Assembly (NCBI GenBank): GCA_002021875.1
Contig: CP018627.1
Coordinates: forward strand, 558,001 to 622,000
Reading direction: 5' to 3'
Length of the DNA stretch: 64,000 bases
DNA from: Streptomyces hygroscopicus
GTDB taxonomy: Bacteria; Actinomycetota; Actinomycetes; Streptomycetales; Streptomycetaceae
The number at the start of each line of letters is the position of its first letter. The first letter of the stretch is position 1. Shown piece after piece: positions 57,659 through 64,000 of the stretch. The notes under the pieces are model-generated. The model was not told the DNA's origin. It was given only the letters and a program-made list of their open reading frames with translations, and made no database searches. Both the position numbers and the translations under genes were made by a program.

Positions 57659-57696
57659 AACCCAAGAGCCAAGGAACCGAAGGGAACGGCGCGACC

Positions 57697-58737
57697 GTGA
57701 AGACGCGTGAGCTGGGGAGGACCGGTATTCAGGTCAGCCCCTACTGTCTGGGCACGATGATGTTCGGCCAGGTGGGCAACCCCGATCCCGACGACTGTGT
57801 CCGGATCATCCATCGGGCGCTGGACTCGGGCATCAACTTCGTCGACACCGCCGATGTGTACGGACCCCACGGGATGTCCGAGGAGATCGTGGGCAAGGCC
57901 CTGAAGGGCCGACGCGACGACATCGTGCTGGCCACCAAGGTCAACGGCGCGATGGGTGAGGACCCCAACCGTGGCGGCAGCTCCCGGCGCTGGATCGTCA
58001 CCGAGGTCGAGCACTCGTTGCGCCGCCTGCGGACCGACCACATCGACCTCTACCAGATACACCATCCCGACCCGCGCACCGATATCGAGGAGACGCTGTC
58101 CGCCCTGACCGACCTGGTGCGCAGCGGCAAGGTGCGCGCGATCGGCTCCTCCAACCTCCCGGCGTCGGAGATCGTCGAGGCACAGTGGGTCGCCGACCGG
58201 CGCGGACTGCAGCGCTTCCGCACCGAGCAGCCCACGTACTCCCTCCTCAACCGCGGCATCGAACGCGAGATCCTGCCCGTCTGCCAGCGGTACGGCATGG
58301 GCACGCTGGTGTGGAGCCCGCTGGCGATGGGCCTGCTCACCGGCCGCTACCGCAAGGGCGGGCCCCCGGCGCGGAACGCGCGGATGAACTGGGTGCCCCG
58401 GCATCTGACCGACGAGCGCAAACTCGACGCCGTCGAGCGGCTCATCCCACTGGCCGAGGAGGCCGGCCTGTCGCTGACCCACCTGGCGATGGCCTTCGCC
58501 ATCACCCACCCCGGCGTCACCTCGGCCATCATCGGGCCGCGCACCATGGAGCACCTCGATGATCTCCTGGCCGGGGCCACGGTCACCCTCGACGACGAGG
58601 TGCTCGACCGGATCGACCAGATCGTGGCGCCCGGAACCGACATCGGCCCGCTCGATGTGTCCTACACCCCGCCGGCCGTCGAACGCGCGGCACTGCGGCG
58701 GCGACCGGCCGACGAGCGCGCCGCGGTGACACGATGA
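57697..58737 (+). CDS. Aldo/keto reductase
   Basis: 346 residues from a GTG at 57697. MKTRELGRTGIQVSPYCLGT, INFVDTADVYGPHG (catalytic Asp and Tyr), IVLATKVNG (Lys), YQIHHPDP (His), IGSSNLPASEI. A (beta/alpha)8 NADPH-dependent reductase. Its stop overlaps the start of the next gene by 4 bp, so it is coupled to an AlkZ-like protein. Substrate unknown. Confidence 0.93.
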   Translation: MKTRELGRTGIQVSPYCLGTMMFGQVGNPDPDDCVRIIHRALDSGINFVDTADVYGPHGMSEEIVGKALKGRRDDIVLATKVNGAMGEDPNRGGSSRRWIVTEVEHSLRRLRTDHIDLYQIHHPDPRTDIEETLSALTDLVRSGKVRAIGSSNLPASEIVEAQWVADRRGLQRFRTEQPTYSLLNRGIEREILPVCQRYGMGTLVWSPLAMGLLTGRYRKGGPPARNARMNWVPRHLTDERKLDAVERLIPLAEEAGLSLTHLAMAFAITHPGVTSAIIGPRTMEHLDDLLAGATVTLDDEVLDRIDQIVAPGTDIGPLDVSYTPPAVERAALRRRPADERAAVTR

Positions 58738-59828
58738 CCGTTCTCGGCGACCGGGCGCTGGGCCGCGCCACTCTCGCCCGCCAGCTGCTGCTCGATCGCG
58801 CCGGCGTACCCGTCCTCGACGCCGTCGCGCACCTGTGCGGCATGCAGGCACAGGAGCCGCAGGAGCCGTTCATCGGGCTCTGGTCGCGGCTGCGCGCGTT
58901 CGACCCGGCGGTCCTCTCGGACCTGCTGAGCGGGCGCAGTCTGGTACGGACCCACCTCATGCGCCGCACCGTCCACCTGCTCACCGCCGATGACACCCTG
59001 GCCTGGCGGGCCCGCCACGAGACCATGCTGCGCCAGCGGGTGCTCGGGACCTACCGCCGTGAGCTCGAGGGGATAGACCTCGGCGAACTGGCCGTCGCGG
59101 GCCGGGCGGTGATGGCCGACGGCGAGCCCCGCTCGATGGCCGAACTGGTGGGGGCGCTCGCCGCGCGCTGGCCGGGCCCGGCGCCGCGGGCACTGGGCGA
59201 AATGCTGATCGCCGCCCTCGTCCCGGTGGCGCAAACGCCGCCCCGCGGGCTGTGGCGCACCAAGGCAGGGGTGCGCAACGTCCTGCTCTCCTCCTGGCTG
59301 GGCCGAGAGCCGGACCCGCCCTACCTCGATGGCTCCGACCCGGCCGGTCAGGCGCTGGTACGGCGCTATCTGGCCGCCTTCGGCCCCGCGGCCTCAGCCG
59401 ATCTGCGCGCCTGGTGCGGCCTCGCCGGACTCCCGGCCGCCGTATCCGCGATACGGGAGGAACTGGTCGGCTTCCGCGATGAACGCGGCCGCGAAATGCT
59501 CGACCTCCCCGGCGCGCCACGCCCCGACCCCGACACACCCGCGCCGATACGGTTCTTGCCCGCGTTCGACAACGCCATCCTCGGGTACCACGACCGCGGC
59601 CGGATCATCGACGACGCCCACCGGGGCCTTTCGGTCGCCGGTGAGCGCGTGGTGCTGGTGGACGGCAGAGTCGCCGCGACCTGGAACGTCGACACCGGCA
59701 CCGTGGTTGTCACCCCGCTGGGCAGCCTGTCCCAAGCCGACCGCACGGCCGTCGCCGAGGAGGGGCGGGAACTGGCGGCGTTCCTCTCCGACGGCGAAAG
59801 CCACCGCGTGCGCGTCTCTGCACGCTGA
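58734..59828 (+). CDS. AlkZ/YcaQ-like winged-helix DNA-glycosylase family protein
   Basis: 364 residues of the HTH_42 family: LARQLLLDRAGVPVLDAVAH, LCGMQAQEPQEPFIGLWSRL (QxQ motif, the catalytic glutamines of AlkZ glycosylases), LVRTHLMRRTVHLLTADD, RFLPAFDNAILGYHDRGRII. Members unhook bulky or cross-linked bases, some as self-resistance to genotoxins. Here the partner is an aldo/keto reductase, not a visible biosynthetic cluster, so a general alkylation-repair role is as likely. Confidence 0.88.
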   Translation: MTVLGDRALGRATLARQLLLDRAGVPVLDAVAHLCGMQAQEPQEPFIGLWSRLRAFDPAVLSDLLSGRSLVRTHLMRRTVHLLTADDTLAWRARHETMLRQRVLGTYRRELEGIDLGELAVAGRAVMADGEPRSMAELVGALAARWPGPAPRALGEMLIAALVPVAQTPPRGLWRTKAGVRNVLLSSWLGREPDPPYLDGSDPAGQALVRRYLAAFGPAASADLRAWCGLAGLPAAVSAIREELVGFRDERGREMLDLPGAPRPDPDTPAPIRFLPAFDNAILGYHDRGRIIDDAHRGLSVAGERVVLVDGRVAATWNVDTGTVVVTPLGSLSQADRTAVAEEGRELAAFLSDGESHRVRVSAR

Positions 59829-59889
59829 GCGGTTCCCTACGTCTGGTTCCGTACGACCGCCGCGCGCGGGTACGCACCGGGCCACCCGG

Positions 59890-61080
59890 TCATGGGGCGG
59901 GGTCCTCCTGGGGCATGGGTGCGGTCTGGCCGCCGGGCGCGGGGTGCGCGGTCGGCGCGGAACGGGCGCGGGGGCGGGCGAAACGGCGCATCATCGGCAC
60001 CTCGACACCGCGCCACAGCAGCAGCGACACCGCGACACACAGTGCCGACACCACGAGGGACAGCGCCGTGGCGGTCACCGTGTCGAAGGTCCGCTGGTCC
60101 AGCTGTACCCGGATCGCGTACAGCACCGGGAAGTGGACCATGTACAGCGCGAACGACGCCTCGCCCAGCACCACCAGGCCACGGCGCCCCAGCCAGCTCC
60201 CGCGTCCCTGGACATCGCGGGTGGCGATGACGGGGATCAGGGCGGCCACCGGCAGACAGGTGGCCGCTCCCCATACGTACTCCTCCGGCAACTGCGGCCG
60301 TGCCGCGAAGACTCCGGCCAGGGCGAGCAGCGGCCAGCGCAGCCGCAGCGTCGGCCAGCGGTCCAGTTGGACCGCCCGGGCGAGCACCACTCCGAGGACG
60401 AACTCCAGCAGCCGTACCGGAGGGAAGAAGTAGATCAGCCACCACCGCTCCGTCGAGAGCGGTGACCAACTCCCCGGGGCGGCCTCGGCGGTGACGGCCA
60501 TCGCCACCATCGGCATCGTCACCACCAGCCCCGCCACCAGGGCGATCACCGGCCAGAGCAGCCGTGCCGGGAGCGCATGCACCGGCCGGATCAGCAGGGG
60601 GAAGAGGAGGTAGAAGAACGCCTCGCACGAGATGGACCAGGTCACCGGATTGACACTGCTGAAATCGGCCATGTCCGGAACCCAGGCGTGCACCAGCAGC
60701 AGATTCCGGACCGCCTCCCCCAATCCCGGATCCGGCACCGGAAGCAAGGCGGCGGTGCCCGTCACCATGAGCAGGCCCAGCATCAGACTCCAGGTCACCG
60801 CATGGTTGGGGAAGATCTTCACCAGTCGGCGGCGCCAGAATCGGAGGGCGGTGTCGGCCGGAGACGCGTTCCACGCCAGCACAAAACCACTGAGGAGGAA
60901 GAAGGAGGACACCGCCGCCGCGCTCGCCATGGACGAGGCATCGGCGGCCTCATAGACCCCCTGGTCCTCGAAGAATCTGCCCAGCGTCAGCACATGGCCC
61001 GCCAGGACCACCCCGGCCAGCAGAAAGCGAAGGCCCGTCAACGACGGCAGCCGATCGCCACGCGGTAACACATCGGCCAC
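59890..61080 (-). CDS. Membrane acyltransferase (acyltransferase-3/OafA-like)
   Basis: 396 residues with about 10 helices. LPSLTGLRFLLAGVVLAGHV holds the catalytic His; FFLLSGFVLAWNASP, NPVTWSISCEAFFYLLFPLL and SFALYMVHFPVLY are family landmarks. The GTG at 61080 with GGGGAGGGG upstream is preferred over an ATG at 61188. The C-terminus is a short Pro/Ala-rich tail. Such enzymes O-acylate cell-envelope glycans or antibiotics. It lies 120 bp after the class V PLP gene on the same strand. Confidence 0.88.
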   Translation of the reverse strand: MADVLPRGDRLPSLTGLRFLLAGVVLAGHVLTLGRFFEDQGVYEAADASSMASAAAVSSFFLLSGFVLAWNASPADTALRFWRRRLVKIFPNHAVTWSLMLGLLMVTGTAALLPVPDPGLGEAVRNLLLVHAWVPDMADFSSVNPVTWSISCEAFFYLLFPLLIRPVHALPARLLWPVIALVAGLVVTMPMVAMAVTAEAAPGSWSPLSTERWWLIYFFPPVRLLEFVLGVVLARAVQLDRWPTLRLRWPLLALAGVFAARPQLPEEYVWGAATCLPVAALIPVIATRDVQGRGSWLGRRGLVVLGEASFALYMVHFPVLYAIRVQLDQRTFDTVTATALSLVVSALCVAVSLLLWRGVEVPMMRRFARPRARSAPTAHPAPGGQTAPMPQEDPAP

Positions 61081-61200
61081 AGGAGACCCCTCCCCAAACG
61101 ACGCGGGCACAGCACCCACGAGCCTGCCCGTCGCACCACCCCGGCCCCAATACCGCCCCCACGGGAACATCCACGCGAACACCACCACCCGCAGGAGGAC

Positions 61201-62427
61201 TCACGTCCGTGCGAGGCGGTCCGGCGTGCGCAGGAAGTCCGAGAGCGCCTCCAGCAATCGGTCCACGTCCTCGGCGCTGTTGTAGGGGGCCAGGCCGATG
61301 CGCAGGCCACCGGTGTCGCCCAGGCCCAGCCTGCGGGATGCCTCCACCGCGTAGAAGGAGCCGGAGGGGGCGTCGACGCCGCGGCTCGCGAGGTGGCGGT
61401 AGGCGTCGGTGGTGTCGCGGCCGTCGATGGTCAGCAGCACGGTGGGGGTGCGGTCCGCCGCCCGGGAGTGGATGGTGATCGGGTCGAGGGCGGCCAGGCC
61501 CTCGTCGATGCGCCGGCGAAGGGTGGCCTCGTACTGTTCGAGAGCCGTGAACGACGACGCCAGTCGCTCCCTCCGGCTGCCTTCGGCGCCGGGGGCCAAA
61601 GTGGCGAGGAAGTCGACGGCGGCGCGGGTGCCGGCGAGGAATTCATAGGGCAGGGTGCCGAATTCGAAGCGCTCGGGGACGGCGTTCGTCGAGGGGAGCA
61701 GCTTGTCCGGGGTCAGGGTCTCCAGGAGTTCGGGCCGGCTCGCCAGGACGCCGAGGTGGGGGCCGAAGAACTTGTAGGGGGAGCAGCAGAAGAAGTCCGC
61801 TCCGAGCTGCCGGATGTCGACATGGGCATGGGCGGTGTAGTGCACGCCGTCGACGTAGAGCAGCGCCCCGGCCGCGTGCACCCGCCGGGAGATCTCCGGG
61901 ATGGCCGGGCGGGTGCCGATCAGGTTCGAGGCGGCGGTGACCGCGACCAGCCGGGTGCGGTCACCGAGCTGGGCGCCGATGTCGTCGGGGGTCAGTTCGC
62001 CGGTCGCGGGGTCGAAGTCGGCCCAGCGAACGGTGGCCCCGGCGGCTTCGGCGGCCTGGGTCCAGGGGCGGATGTTGGAGTCGTGGTCCAGCCGGGACAC
62101 CACGACCTCGTCCCCCGGTGACCAGGTCTTGGCGAGGGTGCGGGAGAAGTCGTAGGTGAGGGCGGTGGCGCTGCGCCCGAAGACGACCCCGGCCGGGTCG
62201 GCGCCGAGCAGATCGGCCATGGCCTGCCGGGCCGACTGGACAAGGGCCTCGGAGTTGCGCTCCCCCGCGGTGAGCTGTCCTCGGTTGGCCAGCGGGTTGG
62301 CCAGCGCGTCGGAGATGGCCTCGATGACGGGGAGGGGGGTCTGGGTGCCCCCGGGGCCGTCGAAGTGGGCCGATCCGGCCTTCAGTGCGGGGAACTGTGC
62401 GCGGATGGCGCTGATGTCGTATGCCAC
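61201..62427 (-). CDS. Class V PLP-dependent aminotransferase/desulfurase-like enzyme lacking the sulfur-accepting Cys
   Basis: 408 residues: FDGPGGTQTPLPVIEAISDA, VVVSRLDHDSNIRPWTQAAE, LYVDGVHYTAHAHVDIRQLG, and the PLP lysine in CCSPYKFFGPHLG. This is the cysteine-desulfurase-like fold. The catalytic-Cys loop of real desulfurases is not present: the corresponding C-terminal region reads SGSFYAVEASRRLGLGDTGG. It is therefore more likely a lyase, epimerase or aminotransferase. The GTG at 62427 with AAGGAG upstream is the start. Confidence 0.85.
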   Translation of the reverse strand: MAYDISAIRAQFPALKAGSAHFDGPGGTQTPLPVIEAISDALANPLANRGQLTAGERNSEALVQSARQAMADLLGADPAGVVFGRSATALTYDFSRTLAKTWSPGDEVVVSRLDHDSNIRPWTQAAEAAGATVRWADFDPATGELTPDDIGAQLGDRTRLVAVTAASNLIGTRPAIPEISRRVHAAGALLYVDGVHYTAHAHVDIRQLGADFFCCSPYKFFGPHLGVLASRPELLETLTPDKLLPSTNAVPERFEFGTLPYEFLAGTRAAVDFLATLAPGAEGSRRERLASSFTALEQYEATLRRRIDEGLAALDPITIHSRAADRTPTVLLTIDGRDTTDAYRHLASRGVDAPSGSFYAVEASRRLGLGDTGGLRIGLAPYNSAEDVDRLLEALSDFLRTPDRLART

Positions 62428-62630
62428 GAGCGACTCCTTGCCGAGGGGTGACCAGGGCGATCTTATGCAGGCACCGGTGCGGAACGGCAGGGGGCGGGGT
62501 GGGGCCGCCGCGCCGGGGAGAGGTGTTCCGGCGCCCGGACAGCCGCCCTGATTGAATCTGTACGTATGGGGATGAATCACCCTCCTCTTCCGCCGCGCAG
62601 GACCGGGACCCGGAAGGCGGTGGCGCCGAC

Positions 62631-63842
62631 GTGAGCAGCGACGCTCCTCACCCGCCCGAGCGACCGAAAGGGCGGGGCAGACGCGCTCGGCCCGGTGTGA
62701 CCGGCGGCCCCGCCGGGCGTGCCTCGGGGGCGGTGGCGCGGGCCCGCCACTCCGGCTCCGCGGCCCTGGCGGCGGTGCGCCGGGCGGGGGACGAGGGCGG
62801 GCGGGTCAATCCCGGGCTGCGCCTGGCCACCGCCTACGCATGGCGGCTGATGGTCATCGGGGTGGCCGTCTATCTGGCGTTCTCGGTGCTGGGGCGGTTC
62901 GAGCTCGTCGCGGTCGCGGTGTTTCTCGCCCTGGTGGCCACCGCGTTGCTGCGGCCGCTGGCCGATCTGCTGGCGCGCGTTCTCCCGAGACCGCTGGCGG
63001 TGGCGCTGTCGGTGTTCGGCACACTGTTCGTGGTGCTCGGGCTGCTGGCGCTGGTGGGAAACTCGGCGGCCGCGGAGGCGGGCCGGCTCGTGGGTGAGCT
63101 GCGCGGCGGGATCGGCCGGATCGAGCGGTGGCTGGAGGGGCCGCCGTTCCATGTCCGGCGCGGCGTGCTGTCGGGAGCCCACGACAAGGTCACCTCCTTT
63201 GCGTCGCGGCATCGCGCGACGCTGATCAGCAGGGCGCTCAGCAGCGCGGGGCGGGTCGTGGAGGCGGGCACGGCGCTGTTCCTGGCCCTGTTCTGTTCGG
63301 TCTTCTTCATCCATTCCGGGGACCGGATGTGGCGGTGGTTCCGGGGTCAGCTCCCCGAGCGCGCCCGGTCTCCGTGGGACCGGGCGGCGCGGGCGGCGTG
63401 GACCACCTTCGCCGGATACACCCGGGGCATCATCGTCGTGGCGGCCTCCAACGCGGCCTTGGTCGGCATCGCCCTGTCCCTGCTGCGGGTGCCGCTGGCC
63501 CTGCCGCTGACGCTGCTGGTCTTCTTCGCGACATTCGTTCCCCTGATCGGTTCGCCGATCGCGCTGGCGGTGGCGACGGTGGTGGCGCTGGCCGGGCGGG
63601 GTCCGGCCATCGCGGCCGTGGTGCTGTTGCTGATCGTGGCGGTCGGCCAGTTCGAGGGCCATGTACTGCATCCGCTGGTGATGAGCTGGGCGGTACGGCT
63701 CCATCCGGTGGTGGTGGCGATTTCGGTCATCGCCGGAACCATCGTCGCGGGGGTGATCGGGGCGATCGTGGCGGTGCCCATCGTGTCCGTCGCCTGGTCG
63801 GTGACGCGGGCGTTGCGCCGCCGACCGCCCGACGAAGCCTGA
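62631..63842 (+). CDS. AI-2E-family (UPF0118) membrane transporter
   Basis: 403 residues from a GTG at 62631. A basic, disordered N-terminus of about 60 residues precedes eight helices: LVAVAVFLALVATALLRPLA, then VEAGTALFLALFCSVFFIHS, TFAGYTRGIIVVAASNAALV, FFATFVPLIGSPIALAVATV, GHVLHPLVMSWAVRLHPVVV. The last two stretches (P.IG and HPLVMG-like) are signatures of the family, whose members act as Na+/H+ antiporters or permeases; quorum-signal export is only one proposed role. Confidence 0.93.
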   Translation: MSSDAPHPPERPKGRGRRARPGVTGGPAGRASGAVARARHSGSAALAAVRRAGDEGGRVNPGLRLATAYAWRLMVIGVAVYLAFSVLGRFELVAVAVFLALVATALLRPLADLLARVLPRPLAVALSVFGTLFVVLGLLALVGNSAAAEAGRLVGELRGGIGRIERWLEGPPFHVRRGVLSGAHDKVTSFASRHRATLISRALSSAGRVVEAGTALFLALFCSVFFIHSGDRMWRWFRGQLPERARSPWDRAARAAWTTFAGYTRGIIVVAASNAALVGIALSLLRVPLALPLTLLVFFATFVPLIGSPIALAVATVVALAGRGPAIAAVVLLLIVAVGQFEGHVLHPLVMSWAVRLHPVVVAISVIAGTIVAGVIGAIVAVPIVSVAWSVTRALRRRPPDEA

Positions 63843-63905
63843 TGGGCGCGGGGGCCGGAACACCCCACCCGTCCGTGGCCGGAACCCGCCCATATAAATG
63901 GCATC

Positions 63906-63927
63906 TTAGATTCGTATTCATCTAAGG
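63906..63927. promoter_or_regulatory. Inverted repeat upstream of the Rrf2-type gene
   Basis: CTTAGAT (63906-63912) and ATCTAAG (63921-63927) are inverted copies 8 bp apart, ending 8 bp before the start codon, in AT-rich DNA with TATAAAT just upstream. The layout suits an NsrR-like autoregulatory site. Confidence 0.6.
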
Positions 63928-63935
63928 TGACGTCA

Positions 63936-64000
63936 TGCGGCTGACGAAGTCAACGGACCTGGCGCTCCGTACGATCATGCGGCTGGCGGTCACCGGAGCC
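63936..64000 (+). CDS. Rrf2-family regulator, N-terminal fragment at the window edge
   Basis: Only 21 codons are visible: MRLTKSTDLALRTIMRLAVT-GA. This matches the start of Rrf2 proteins of the NsrR group (MRLT...DLALR.LM.LA). AAGGTG lies 5 nt upstream of the ATG at 63936. Its Fe-S cysteines would lie outside the window. NsrR-type members sense nitric oxide and repress flavohaemoglobin genes. Confidence 0.75.

Noticed and set aside
61201..62427. Cysteine desulfurase (SufS/IscS) annotation
   Set aside because: The catalytic Cys loop is absent and no Suf or Isc genes are nearby.

Overview
The window reads as Streptomyces (or a close relative). It is uniformly high-GC with many GTG starts, and its families are typical of that genus: MmyB-type XRE, WYL, FadR-type GntR, HxlR, and above all the telomere pair tap/tpg, which belongs to linear actinomycete replicons. 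No rRNA, tRNA or CRISPR array was seen. All family names come from reading translations and recalled motifs; no alignment or search was run.

Layout. (1) 1-6.9 kb, minus strand: a probable natural-product operon with an ATP-grasp ligase, a stand-alone A-T-TE synthetase of the quinone/furanone-synthetase kind, an extended SDR and a GNAT-aminotransferase fusion cut by the window edge. (2) 6.9-10.5 kb: an SDR/MFS/Atu4866-like operon divergent from an MmyB-type regulator, with a 25-bp palindrome between. (3) 10.6-19.4 kb: a lone GAPDH, a GlxA-type regulator, a 1533-residue nucleoside-phosphorylase/STAND NTPase that looks like an NLR-style conflict protein, an HSL-type hydrolase and a methyltransferase. 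(4) 19.6-22.7 kb: a small membrane protein and a MarR/MFS pair.

(5) 22.8-35.6 kb is an eroded accessory island. It holds two remnants of one integrase family in opposite orientations, broken GGDEF, ASCH, ynfA and merR genes, and a CmtR-like/CDF metal-resistance pair. It also holds an 8-bp-duplicating, ISL3-type mobile cassette carrying a methyltransferase that has split a second methyltransferase gene. The island ends with an intact tpg behind a wrecked tap. A quinone reductase/ArsR pair and an HxlR/imine-reductase/YceI group in it look intact.

(6) 36-43.9 kb: FusB-like zinc protein/TetR, an SGNH hydrolase, a coupled LMW-phosphatase/fructosamine-kinase pair (protein deglycation), an APH-like kinase, an EEP phosphatase, a small secreted protein, and MarR/metallo-hydrolase divergent around four 13-bp boxes. 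(7) 43.9-55.8 kb is carbohydrate catabolism. A LacI-controlled group (unknown protein, 2-hydroxyacid dehydrogenase, alginate lyase) is followed by a complete four-carbon sugar-acid cluster, ltnD-otnK-otnC-transporter-otnI-denD-gntR. L-threonate and D-erythronate would be oxidised, isomerised, phosphorylated and decarboxylated to dihydroxyacetone phosphate. (8) 55.9-64 kb: WYL/DinB, AKR/AlkZ-like, an acyltransferase-3, a class V PLP enzyme, an AI-2E-type membrane protein and the start of an Rrf2 regulator.
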